Source of the DNA: Halovulum dunhuangense
GTDB taxonomy: Bacteria; Pseudomonadota; Alphaproteobacteria; Rhodobacterales; Rhodobacteraceae
Length of the DNA stretch: 64,000 bases
Assembly (NCBI RefSeq): GCF_013093415.1
Contig: NZ_JABFBC010000002.1
Coordinates: forward strand, 186,001-250,000
Direction: 5' to 3'
The position numbers and the translations under genes were made by a program. Numbering within the stretch: the stretch's first letter is position 1; each line of letters starts with the position of its first letter. Shown piece after piece: positions 8,547 to 16,485 of the stretch. The notes beneath the pieces are model-generated. The model ran no database searches. It had not been told where the DNA came from and worked only from the letters and a program-made list of their open reading frames with translations.

Positions 8547-8561
8547 ATTGGTCAAACCAAT
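8547..8561. promoter_or_regulatory. FadR-type GntR operator
   Basis: ATTGGTCAAACCAAT is a perfect inverted repeat whose core TGGTCAAACCA fits the TNGTNNNACNA consensus of FadR-subfamily GntR regulators. A further half-site ACCAAT at 8536-8541 forms a second inverted repeat with ATTGGT at 8547-8552. It lies 75 bases before the GntR gene in the divergent region with the ABC exporter, so autoregulation and control of the downstream catabolic operon are likely. Confidence 0.7.
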
Positions 8562-8635
8562 AACAGGGGCGCGACAAATGGCCTGACCGCGGAGAACCGT
8601 GGCGGGACCGGCGCCCGAAAGGGAGGACGGCCGCC

Positions 8636-9319
8636 ATGCACGAGGATGCCGGCGCACTGACCCAGCTGCGGGCCTGGCTTGCGCAGCGCGACCTGGGCGA
8701 CAACGCACGCCTGCCCCCCGAACGTGAGCTTTGCACCATCCTGGGCGTATCCCGCGGCGACCTGCGCAAGGCGCTCAAGGTGCTGGAAGACGAGGGGCTG
8801 CTGTGGCGGCAGGTCGGCAAGGGCACCTTCACCGGGATCCGCCCGGCCGAGGAAACCACGACGATCTCGGGCCTCGCCCACCGCTCCAGCCCGGCCGAGG
8901 TGATGCGCGCGCGCCTCAGCTTCGAGCCGATGCTGGCCTTCGAGGCGGCGCTGAACGCCACGCCCGAGGATATCGCCGAGCTCGAGCGCTGCATGGAGGC
9001 GGCGCGGTCCGCGACCTCGTGGCGGCATTACGAGACCGCCGACAACCGCATGCACCGCACCATCGCCGAAGCCGCGGGCAACGCCGTGCTGCTGGCGCTG
9101 TTCGATCAGCTGAACGCGGTGCGGCGCGCGGTGGTCTGGTCGCGCGGGCGCACCGGATCGGACCGCCCGCCCCCCGACCACCATAGCCATTCCGAGCATC
9201 GCCGCATCCTCGAAGCGGTGGTGGCCCGCGATCCGCAGGCCGCGCAGGCGGCGATGCATGACCACCTGCGCAGCGTCGAGGCAGGGCTGCTGCGCGGCCA
9301 GATGGAAGCCGCCGAATGA
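8636..9319 (+). CDS. GntR-family transcriptional regulator, FCD (FadR) subfamily
   Basis: A 227-residue regulator. The N-terminal winged helix (about 8-65) has the standard GntR run LPPERELCTILGVSRGDLRKALKVLE in pieces around residues 26-52, ending with a VGKGTF wing. The C-terminal FCD effector domain (about 85-215) keeps the metal-site pattern, including D56-type Asp/His positions such as DNRMHRTIAEA and the HSEHRRILEA helix. These domains bind small organic acids. The stop overlaps the next start (ATGA), so the regulator is the first gene of the long operon it probably controls through the operator at 8547-8561. Confidence 0.85.
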   Translation: MHEDAGALTQLRAWLAQRDLGDNARLPPERELCTILGVSRGDLRKALKVLEDEGLLWRQVGKGTFTGIRPAEETTTISGLAHRSSPAEVMRARLSFEPMLAFEAALNATPEDIAELERCMEAARSATSWRHYETADNRMHRTIAEAAGNAVLLALFDQLNAVRRAVVWSRGRTGSDRPPPDHHSHSEHRRILEAVVARDPQAAQAAMHDHLRSVEAGLLRGQMEAAE

Positions 9320-10308
9320 CCGAACTCACCCTGTCCCTTGCAACCTGGGATCATGACCGGGCCATGCCGCTGCATGACGGGCGGATCAGCGTGCCCGGCG
9401 TGCGTTTCGAAAGCCATGTGCTGCCCACCGGCAAGCTGTTCCCGCTGGCCGTGCAGGAGGCGCGGTTCGACATCACCGAGCTGTCGGTTTCGAGCTATGC
9501 GCTGCAGGTCTCGCGCGGGACATCGGCCTATACGGCGGTGCCGGCTTTTCTCAGCAGGGCCTTTCGCCACAACGGTTTTTTCGCGCGCAAGGGGTCCGGG
9601 ATCGAGACGCCGGCGGATTTCGCCGGGCGCCGGATCGGGGTGCCGGAATACCAGATGACGGCGGCGCTGTGGATGCGCGGGATCATGGCCGACGAATACG
9701 GCGTGAACCCCGCCAGCGTGCATTGGCGCACCGGCGCGCTGGACGAAGGCGTGCGGCACGAGCGGCTGGAGCTGGACCTGCCCGAGGGCATGGTGGTCGA
9801 GCCGATCCGCGACGGACAGACGCTGCAGGAGCTGCTTCTGGCGGGCGAGATCGACGGGCTTCTGGCACCCAAGCCGCCGCGGGCCTTCGTGGACGGGGAT
9901 GACCGGATCATCCGGCTTTTCCCCGATTACGAACGGGCCGAGCAGGACTATTACCGGCGCAGCGGGTTCTTTCCGATCATGCACCTGGTGGCGATCCGCA
10001 AGACCCTGGCCGAGGAACACCCCTGGCTGCCGAAGGCGATCTACGAGGGCTTCGTGGCGGCGCGGGACATGGCTGTTTCGCGTCTGGAAAGCGTATGGCA
10101 GGGGTCTGCCAACCGCCTGACACTTCCCTGGCTCGGCGCGTCGATGGAACGGACCATCGCGACCATGGGGCAGGACTACTGGAGCTATGGCTACCGCGCC
10201 AACCGCGACGAGCTGGACGCGATCTGCCGCTACTCCTCGGACCAGTACCTGGCCGCGCGCCGGGTGACGCCGGAAGAGCTGATCCACCCTTCGGTGCGGG
10301 AGAGCTGA
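9316..10308 (+). CDS. 4,5-dihydroxyphthalate decarboxylase-like protein (Pht5 family)
   Basis: A 330-residue protein resembling those annotated as 4,5-dihydroxyphthalate decarboxylase, a family with the fold of periplasmic binding proteins. The start matches the family (LSLATWDHDRAMPLHDGRI), and ELSVSSYALQVSRG (about 55-68) and the FFARKGSGIETPADFAGRRIGVPEY segments in pieces around 90-115 are typical. There is no signal peptide, so it acts in the cytoplasm, if it is an enzyme at all. Family annotation rests on few studied members, so the substrate is uncertain; a phthalate-like or other aromatic acid is possible. It is translationally coupled to the GntR gene and 4 bases from the exporter gene. 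Confidence 0.65.
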   Translation: MTELTLSLATWDHDRAMPLHDGRISVPGVRFESHVLPTGKLFPLAVQEARFDITELSVSSYALQVSRGTSAYTAVPAFLSRAFRHNGFFARKGSGIETPADFAGRRIGVPEYQMTAALWMRGIMADEYGVNPASVHWRTGALDEGVRHERLELDLPEGMVVEPIRDGQTLQELLLAGEIDGLLAPKPPRAFVDGDDRIIRLFPDYERAEQDYYRRSGFFPIMHLVAIRKTLAEEHPWLPKAIYEGFVAARDMAVSRLESVWQGSANRLTLPWLGASMERTIATMGQDYWSYGYRANRDELDAICRYSSDQYLAARRVTPEELIHPSVRES

Positions 10309-10312
10309 GGGG

Positions 10313-11083
10313 ATGACGGCCGACCTTTTCCATGCGGGACTGGGCTGGCCGATCGCGACGGCGCTGATCGCGCTGAGTTTCGTCACGTCCTTCATCACCG
10401 CGGCCTTCGGGATCGGCGGCGGGATCATCATGCTGGCGACGCTGGCCTCGCTGCTGCCCGGCCCGGCGATCATCCCGGTGCACGGGCTGGTGCAGCTGGG
10501 CGCGAATGGCGGGCGGGCCGTGATGCTGTTCCGGCATCTCTACAAGCCGGTGCTGGTGCCCTTCATCGTGGGAACCGGGATAGGCGTGGCGCTGGCCGGG
10601 TCGGTCGTGGTCAACCTGCCGGCGGCCTGGATCCAGATCGGGGTGGGCGGCTTCATCCTGTGGTCGGTGTTCTCGACCCCGCCCGGCTTCCTGCGCCGCT
10701 CGGCCGGGCTGGCCGGGTTCGTGTCGAGCGCGCTGTCGATGTTCTTCGGCGGCACCGGGCCGTTCGTCGCCGCCTTTCTCAAGGCGCAGGGGCTGGGCCG
10801 GATGGCGCAGGTGGCGACGCATTCGACGCTGATGAGCACGCAGCACCTGCTCAAGACCGTGACCTTCGCGATCCTGGGCTTCGCCTTTTCGCAATGGGTC
10901 GGGCTGGTGGCGCTTCTGGTGGTGATAGGCTTCCTGGGCACGCTTGCCGGGGGCAAGGTGCTCGCCCGGATCGACGAGAGACGCTTTCGCCTGGTGCTGA
11001 GCGGGATCCTGATCCTGCTCGCGCTGCGGCTGATCTATGCCGGCGCTTCGCAGCTTTACGCAGGAGGTGCCGCACCGGCCTGA
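10313..11083 (+). CDS. TauE/SafE-family membrane transporter
   Basis: A 256-residue integral membrane protein with about seven or eight hydrophobic segments. It contains the family's N-terminal glycine-rich turn (TAAFGIGGGIIMLATL, about 27-42) and the internal duplicate around GFVSSALSMFFGGTGP (about 138-153). TauE/SafE proteins export small organic or inorganic anions such as sulfoacetate, sulfite or carboxylates. It is the third gene of the GntR operon, 4 bases after the Pht5-like gene, so it may export a pathway product or assist uptake together with the TctCBA genes that follow. Confidence 0.8.
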   Translation: MTADLFHAGLGWPIATALIALSFVTSFITAAFGIGGGIIMLATLASLLPGPAIIPVHGLVQLGANGGRAVMLFRHLYKPVLVPFIVGTGIGVALAGSVVVNLPAAWIQIGVGGFILWSVFSTPPGFLRRSAGLAGFVSSALSMFFGGTGPFVAAFLKAQGLGRMAQVATHSTLMSTQHLLKTVTFAILGFAFSQWVGLVALLVVIGFLGTLAGGKVLARIDERRFRLVLSGILILLALRLIYAGASQLYAGGAAPA

Positions 11084-11180
11084 GGAACGGGGCTGGACGA
11101 ACCCCGGCGGGACACTGCGCAGACCCGCGGGGAACAAAAAGAAGCTGCGCGACAAAACCAAAACCAAAAGGGAGACTCCG

Positions 11181-12185
11181 ATGATCCGGAACAGACTGAT
11201 AACTCGCCGCTCGCTCTTGCAGACCGGGGCAGCACTTTCCGCAACCACGCTGGCAGCACCCGGGATCCTGCGGGCCCAGGACCAGTACCCCGCGCGCAAC
11301 ATCCAGATCGTGGTGCCCACGGCCGAGGGCGGCGGCGCCGACCGCAACTTCCGCGCCTTCACCCAGATCTGGCAGAAATACCTGAACACCGGCTTCGAGC
11401 CGAGCTACTATCCCGGCGCCTCGGGGCGGGTCGGCTACGAGGTGTTCATGGGCCGCCACGATGCCGACGCCTACAGCCTGATCTTCGGCAACATGGGGCC
11501 CGAGGTGCTGAACTGGGCGATGCAGATGCCCGACTTCAGCCTGGACGACTATTTCTACTGGGGCCGGGTGGACGTCGATCCCTGCGTCGTCTTCGTGGGC
11601 GCGGAAAGCCCGTTCCAGACCATCGACGACATCGTCGAGGAGGGCAAGAAGCGCCAGCTGACCGTGGGCACCAGCCGCATGGCGCATCCGGCGTCCATCG
11701 GGATCCTGTCGATCGGCGATGCGACGGGCGCGCAGTTCAACCTGATCCCGCTGGCCGGCGGCAAGGGCACCGTCGCGGGCGCCGTCACCGGCGAGGTCGA
11801 CTTCTCGGTGCTGACTTCGGGTTCGGTGATCGCGGCCGGGGACGCGGTGCGCACGTTGTGCGTGATGGGCACGAACCGGGTCGGCGAGCGGCTCAACAAC
11901 GCGCCCGAGATGAACGCGCATTTCAACCTGGACCTGCCCGAGATGCTGTCCTCGCGCGCCTTCGCCATCCACCGCAAGGCGGCCGAGGACTTCCCCGAGC
12001 GCTATGCCATCCTGCAGGAGACCTTCAAGCAGTCCTTCGAAGACCCGGAACTGGCGGTGGTCTACGAAGAGAGCGGCGGCGCGCCGGAGTACCTGAGCTA
12101 TGGCGGGCCCGAGGAATGCGGCGAATTCGCCGCGGCGATGCTGGAACTGGGCGGCAAGTACAAGTCGCTCCTGTCGGGCGCCTGA
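11181..12185 (+). CDS. tripartite tricarboxylate transporter substrate-binding protein (TctC family)
   Basis: A 334-residue exported binding protein. The N-terminus has a twin-arginine-like leader (TRRSLL at 8-13, hydrophobic stretch, likely cleavage after ILRAQ around residue 32). The mature part begins with the family signature for carboxylate binding, IVVPTAEGGGADRNFR, and has the YPGASGRVGYEV loop. TctC proteins bind carboxylates or aromatic acids in the periplasm and deliver them to TctAB. I chose ATG 11181 because GGGAG lies 7 bases before it and the leader starts there. A strong stem-loop follows the stop, separating it from tctB. Confidence 0.85.
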   Translation: MIRNRLITRRSLLQTGAALSATTLAAPGILRAQDQYPARNIQIVVPTAEGGGADRNFRAFTQIWQKYLNTGFEPSYYPGASGRVGYEVFMGRHDADAYSLIFGNMGPEVLNWAMQMPDFSLDDYFYWGRVDVDPCVVFVGAESPFQTIDDIVEEGKKRQLTVGTSRMAHPASIGILSIGDATGAQFNLIPLAGGKGTVAGAVTGEVDFSVLTSGSVIAAGDAVRTLCVMGTNRVGERLNNAPEMNAHFNLDLPEMLSSRAFAIHRKAAEDFPERYAILQETFKQSFEDPELAVVYEESGGAPEYLSYGGPEECGEFAAAMLELGGKYKSLLSGA

Positions 12186-12197
12186 GGCGCCCCACTG

Positions 12198-12222
12198 GGC
12201 CCGCGCGCATGTCGCGCGGGCC
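12198..12222 (+). terminator. intercistronic stem-loop after tctC
   Basis: GGCCCGCGCG and CGCGCGGGCC form a perfect 10-bp stem with a CATGT loop, 13 bases after the tctC stop. No long T-run follows. Such stem-loops protect the 3' end of the binding-protein message and reduce read-through, giving more binding protein than permease. Confidence 0.6.
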
Positions 12223-12272
12223 ATTTCGCACATCCGCCCGACCCCTCATCCCTGCCCGGAGATCCCTGAGAA

Positions 12273-12776
12273 ATGGCGCAAGAACCATCCCGACCGGAAC
12301 GACAGCTTGGCGGTGAACTCATCATTCCCGTCCTCGCGGTCGCCTTCACGCTTTACTATTTCACGACGATCTGGAATTCGCCCTGGACCGCGCAGGTCAG
12401 CGCCTTCCTGATCGGCGGCATCCTTCTCTTCTGCTGCGCGCTGTTCGTCCTGCGCTCCGCGATCCTGCTGAAGAAGCGCGAGGCATCGCTGGGCATCAGC
12501 CGGCTCTTCAACCGCGAGGACATCGCCAGCGGGCGGCTGTGGCTTCTGCTGCTGACCATCGCCTATTGCGTGCTGATCGATCTGGGCGGCTTCACGCTGA
12601 CGACGTTCTTCTTCCTGTTCCTGTCGATGGCGGTGCTGGCAAAGGGCGAGCGTCTGGGACTGATCGCGGCGCTATCGGCGACGATGGCGCTGGGCGGCTG
12701 GGCGTTGTTCATCTGGGCCTTTGACACGCGCTTCCCGCGCGGCCCCTTCGAGAACCTGATGCAGGGGATCATTTGA
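12273..12776 (+). CDS. tripartite tricarboxylate transporter small membrane subunit (TctB family)
   Basis: A 167-residue protein with four hydrophobic segments (about 10-30, 40-62, 85-122 as two close segments, and 130-150), the standard layout of TctB, the 4-TM subunit that pairs with TctA in the inner membrane. It sits between tctC and tctA, and its stop is one base before the tctA start, so translation is probably coupled. Sequence conservation in this family is low; the call relies on size, topology and position. Confidence 0.8.
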   Translation: MAQEPSRPERQLGGELIIPVLAVAFTLYYFTTIWNSPWTAQVSAFLIGGILLFCCALFVLRSAILLKKREASLGISRLFNREDIASGRLWLLLLTIAYCVLIDLGGFTLTTFFFLFLSMAVLAKGERLGLIAALSATMALGGWALFIWAFDTRFPRGPFENLMQGII

Positions 12777-12777
12777 C

Positions 12778-14289
12778 ATGGACGGAACCGGTTCGATCCT
12801 GCTTTCGGTCCTTTGGGACACGCTCGGCTACTGGTGGGTGATCGTCCCCTCGATCCTTCTGGGGCTCGTTGTGGGCGGCATTCCCGGCTTCTCGGCCGCG
12901 AACACCATCATCATCCTTCTGCCGCTGACACTGTCGATGGACCTGGAGATGGGGCTGATCTTCATGATCTCGCTCTATTGCGCGGCGCGGATGGGCGCGG
13001 GGATCCCCGCGATCCTGGTGAACATTCCCGGCACGGCGGGGGCGGCCGCCACGCCGCTTGACGGCTATCCGATGTCCCAGCAGGGGCGCGGGCAGCAGGC
13101 GCTGGCGATTTCCTTCGTGGCCTCGGTGATGGGCGGGCTGCTGACCACGCTGATCGCGATTGCCGCCATGCCGATCCTGGCGCGGGTCGGCTTCTACATG
13201 CATTCGGTCGAGATGATCGTGGTGATGCTGTTCGGCATCTCGCTCATTGCCTCGATCGCGGCTCAGGACCTGCTGAAGGGGCTGATCGCGGGCTTCTTCG
13301 GGCTGATGATCGGGGCGATCGGCACCGACACGGTCTATGCCACGCCGCGCGGCACCTTCGGGCTGCTGGAGCTTTACGACGGCGTGCCGCTGATCCCGGC
13401 GCTGGTCGGCCTGTTCGCGGTGTCGGAGGCCTTCATCATCATCGAGAAGCGCCTGATCCTGACCGAGGAAGGCGCCGCCGCCATGGCCAAGCCAAGCTGG
13501 GCGGCCAGTTTCGAGGGGGTGGCGATCACCCTCAAGCGCTGGTGGCATGTCGTCTGGACCAGCATCCTGGGGCTGGTGATCGGGGTGATCCCCGGGGCGG
13601 GCGCCTCGATCGCGAGTTTCGTGGCCTACCAGCAGTCGCGCACCTTCTCCAAGACGCCCGAGAAATACGGCACCGGCCACCCCGAGGGGCTGATCGCGCC
13701 GGAGGCCGCCAACAACGGCGTCACCTCGGGGACGCTGGTGCCGCTTCTGGTGCTGGGCATTCCCGGGGGCGCCACGGCGGCGATCATGCTGGTGGTGATG
13801 CAGTATCACGGCGTCAGCTTCGGCCCGTCGCTGTTCCAGCGCAACCCGGACGTCGCCTATGGCATGTTCATCGCCATGGCCGTGGCCTATGTGATGATGG
13901 CCTTCACCATCATCCCGCTCAGCCGCTACATGAGCCGGGTCACCACGATCCCGACGATCTACCTGGCGCCGCTCATCATCTCGTTCACGCTGGTCGGCGC
14001 CTTCGTGCCGCGCGAATACATGTTCGACATGTATCTGGGCCTGGGCTTCGGCGTGCTGGGCTACATCGCGCGCAAGACCGGCTACCATGTGGCCGCCATC
14101 CTGATCGGCGTCATCCTCGGCCCGCTGCTGGAGACCTATTTCCTGCGCGCGCTCAAGATCGCCAACGGAGACATCATGGTGCTGTTCTCCTCCAATATCG
14201 GCAACGTGCTGTGGGTGCTTCTGGTGCTCTCGCTGGCGCTGCCGGTGGTCCTGGACATGAAGCGCCGCAAGCAAGGGGTTATCGTCTGA
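12778..14289 (+). CDS. tripartite tricarboxylate transporter large permease (TctA family)
   Basis: A 503-residue polytopic membrane protein with the two TctA signature loops: GIPGFSAANTIIILLPLT near residues 38-55 (in two parts) and GVIPGAGASIASFVAY near 268-283, plus NNGVTSGTLVPLLVLGIPGG in pieces at about 313-333. It forms the ion-coupled transport channel that takes substrate from TctC. About 12 membrane segments are expected. The stop overlaps the next start (TGATG), placing it in a tightly coupled run of genes down to 18602. Confidence 0.9.
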   Translation: MDGTGSILLSVLWDTLGYWWVIVPSILLGLVVGGIPGFSAANTIIILLPLTLSMDLEMGLIFMISLYCAARMGAGIPAILVNIPGTAGAAATPLDGYPMSQQGRGQQALAISFVASVMGGLLTTLIAIAAMPILARVGFYMHSVEMIVVMLFGISLIASIAAQDLLKGLIAGFFGLMIGAIGTDTVYATPRGTFGLLELYDGVPLIPALVGLFAVSEAFIIIEKRLILTEEGAAAMAKPSWAASFEGVAITLKRWWHVVWTSILGLVIGVIPGAGASIASFVAYQQSRTFSKTPEKYGTGHPEGLIAPEAANNGVTSGTLVPLLVLGIPGGATAAIMLVVMQYHGVSFGPSLFQRNPDVAYGMFIAMAVAYVMMAFTIIPLSRYMSRVTTIPTIYLAPLIISFTLVGAFVPREYMFDMYLGLGFGVLGYIARKTGYHVAAILIGVILGPLLETYFLRALKIANGDIMVLFSSNIGNVLWVLLVLSLALPVVLDMKRRKQGVIV

Positions 14290-15557
14290 TGAAACAGGAA
14301 ATCGAGTTCCAGATGGCGCGCAACATCCGCCGGATCGCGCGGATGGACATTCCCGGGGGCGGGCAGGTCGTGGTGCAGGGGCAGTATGCCTATGTCGGCC
14401 ACATGAAGCCGCCGCACGGCACGTCGGTCATCGACGTGTCGGACCCCGCGAACCCCAGGGTGGTCGCCCATATCGATCCGCCCGCATGGTCGCACACCCA
14501 CAAGGTGCGGGTCGCGGGCAAGCTGATGGTCACCAACGTGGAGCAGGACCGCCGGCACTTCCTGCGCAAGGGCGCCAGGATCGAGGGGATCCGCGCCGAG
14601 CTTGGCGCGGGGGCAAGCGATGCCGACGTGGCCGCGAAGCTTGGCGTGAAGCCCGAGGATATCCCGGTCCTGGAAGAGGCGCATGCCCGCGGCTACGACA
14701 ATGGCGGCTTCCGGGTGTGGGACATCTCGGACCCGACGGCGCCGAAGCTTCTGTCCTACGTCAAGACCCACGGCTTCGGGGTGCACCGTTTCGACATGGA
14801 CGAGAACTACGCCTACATCTCGACCGAGATGGAGGGCTATGTCGGCAACATCCTTGTCGTCTATGACCTGTCGGACCCCACCAACCCCACCGAAGTGTCG
14901 CGCTGGCACATGAAGGGCCAGCATGTCGGGGGGGGCGAGACGCCCACCTGGACCGGCTATGGCCGCCGCCTGCACCACGCCATGCGCTGCGGCGACGAGT
15001 TCTGGGCCGCGGTGATGCATGCCGGCGTGCGGGTGCTGGACGCAAGCGACATCCGCAACCTGCGCGAGGTGGGCACCTACGAATGGCCCCCCGCGATCCC
15101 CGAGCCCACCCATACCGTGATGCCCTTCGAGAAGCTGATCGACGGGCGGCGCTACGCGCTGGCGGTGGACGAGGAGCATGACCACCTGCCGGGCCGGCTG
15201 CACGGCTTCCTGTGGGTGATGGACGTCACCGACCTGTCGAACATGGTGCCGGTGGCGGCCTGGGACCTGTCGGAACGCGCAAGCCCCTGGGCGGGGCAGA
15301 AGGGCGTGCGCTTCGGCGCGCACCAGTTCCGCGAGAAGCTGGACAGCCACCTGGTCTATCTGACCTGGTTCGCCGGCGGGCTGCGGGTGCTCGACGTGTC
15401 GAACCCCAAGCTGCCGGTGGAGGTCGCGCATTTCATCCCCGGCCCCGGCCCGGACGGAAGCCCGCCGCAATCGAACGACGTGACGCTCGACGATCGCGGG
15501 CTGATCTATGTGATCGACCGGACCGGCGGCCTCGACATCCTGGAGATGACGGTTTGA
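14289..15557 (+). CDS. LVIVD-repeat (beta-propeller-like) protein
   Basis: A 422-residue protein with several copies of the LVIVD/choice-of-anchor type repeat: GTSVIDVSDPANPRVV (about 41-56), GFRVWDISDPTAPKLL (about 140-155), ILVVYDLSDPTNPTEV, VRVLDASDIRNL and GLRVLDVSNPKLPVEV. These fold as propeller blades. There is no signal peptide, so it is probably cytoplasmic, unlike most surface LVIVD proteins. The position between a carboxylate transporter and redox genes suggests an enzyme or scaffold in the same pathway; the function is not known. ATG 14289 overlaps the tctA stop. Confidence 0.65.
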   Translation: MKQEIEFQMARNIRRIARMDIPGGGQVVVQGQYAYVGHMKPPHGTSVIDVSDPANPRVVAHIDPPAWSHTHKVRVAGKLMVTNVEQDRRHFLRKGARIEGIRAELGAGASDADVAAKLGVKPEDIPVLEEAHARGYDNGGFRVWDISDPTAPKLLSYVKTHGFGVHRFDMDENYAYISTEMEGYVGNILVVYDLSDPTNPTEVSRWHMKGQHVGGGETPTWTGYGRRLHHAMRCGDEFWAAVMHAGVRVLDASDIRNLREVGTYEWPPAIPEPTHTVMPFEKLIDGRRYALAVDEEHDHLPGRLHGFLWVMDVTDLSNMVPVAAWDLSERASPWAGQKGVRFGAHQFREKLDSHLVYLTWFAGGLRVLDVSNPKLPVEVAHFIPGPGPDGSPPQSNDVTLDDRGLIYVIDRTGGLDILEMTV

Positions 15558-16033
15558 GCGGCGACGACCTGCTGCCGCCCAGCGTCGATCCCACCAAGGC
15601 GGCGCTGGGCATCAGGCGGGTCAGCGCCCGCAACGAGGGGGGCACGCGCAGCGTCATCATGGTGCGCGACCACATCCTTGTGACCGACGAGAAGGAAACC
15701 AACACCGGGCCGACACCGCTGGAGATGACGCTCTCGTCGCTGCTGGGTTGCGAGGGGGTCATCATCAACCGCTGCGCCGAGGCGATGCGCTTTGCCTACA
15801 CCGCCGTGGACCTGTCGGCCGATGGCGAGGTGGACCAGCGCGGCTCGCGCGGGGTGCAGGGGGTGCGGCCCTATTTCAACTGGGTGAAAATGCGCATCCG
15901 CGTCCACACCGAGGAGTCGGAAGAGCGGTTCCAGCGCCTGATCCGCAACGTGGAATACCGCTGCCCGGTGATGAACCTGTTCCGCGCGGCGGGGGTGGAG
16001 ATGGACGTGAGATGGGAAAGGGTTCAGCCGTGA
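15554..16033 (+). CDS. OsmC/Ohr-family protein
   Basis: A 159-residue OsmC-like protein. C66 (SLLGCEGV) and C137 (EYRCPVMN) are at the positions of the two reactive cysteines of the family, and TGPTPLEMTLSSLLGC fits the usual first-cysteine helix. OsmC-type proteins reduce peroxides or act on thiols. I chose the TTG at 15554, which overlaps the previous stop (TTGA); the first ATG is 35 codons further in and would remove a strand of the fold. An OsmC gene inside a Mo-hydroxylase operon may protect or mature the oxidoreductase. That role is inference. Confidence 0.75.
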   Translation: MSGDDLLPPSVDPTKAALGIRRVSARNEGGTRSVIMVRDHILVTDEKETNTGPTPLEMTLSSLLGCEGVIINRCAEAMRFAYTAVDLSADGEVDQRGSRGVQGVRPYFNWVKMRIRVHTEESEERFQRLIRNVEYRCPVMNLFRAAGVEMDVRWERVQP

Positions 16034-16485
16034 AGCTGAAGATCAACGGCCGCGAGCACGAGATCGACGCCGATCCCGACACGCCGCTGGCCTATGTCCT
16101 GCGTGAGGATCTTGGGCTCAAGGGCACCAAGATCGGCTGCGGGCTGGAACAGTGCGGCGCCTGCGCGGTGCTGGTGGACGGGCGGGTGGAACTGAGCTGC
16201 ACCAGTCCCGCTGCAAGCTTCGAGGGGCGCGAGATCGTGACGGTCGAGGGGCTGGCCGACACGGATACCGGCGCCCGCGTGCAGCGCGCCTTCGTCGCGG
16301 CGGGGGCGGCGCAGTGCGGCTACTGCACCTCGGGGCTGGTGGTGGCGGTGACGGCGCTGCTGGACGGCGGCGGCAAGCCCGACCGTGCCCGGACCGCGGC
16401 CGCGCTGACCCCGCATCTGTGCCGCTGCGGATCGCACCCGCGGGTGTTCGCCGCCGTGGAAATGGCGGCGGAGGGCGAGGCATGA
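16030..16485 (+). CDS. [2Fe-2S] subunit of Mo-hydroxylase (IorA-like)
   Basis: A 151-residue small subunit of the xanthine-oxidase family. The plant-ferredoxin-type cluster ligands are C37, C42, C45 and C57; the second cluster uses C96, C99, C131 and C133 (CGYC and CRC). It passes electrons from the molybdenum centre. The GTG at 16030 overlaps the OsmC stop (GTGA) and has GGAAAGG 8 bases upstream; an in-frame ATG at 16012 is an alternative start giving six more residues. The next gene, the Mo-binding subunit, starts within its stop. No FAD subunit gene lies in the operon, as in isoquinoline 1-oxidoreductase-type two-subunit enzymes. Confidence 0.85.
   Translation: MKLKINGREHEIDADPDTPLAYVLREDLGLKGTKIGCGLEQCGACAVLVDGRVELSCTSPAASFEGREIVTVEGLADTDTGARVQRAFVAAGAAQCGYCTSGLVVAVTALLDGGGKPDRARTAAALTPHLCRCGSHPRVFAAVEMAAEGEA

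Noticed and set aside
12769-14274. 501-codon open frame on the minus strand
   Set aside because: Antisense to tctA, low-complexity His/Asp/Arg-rich sequence.
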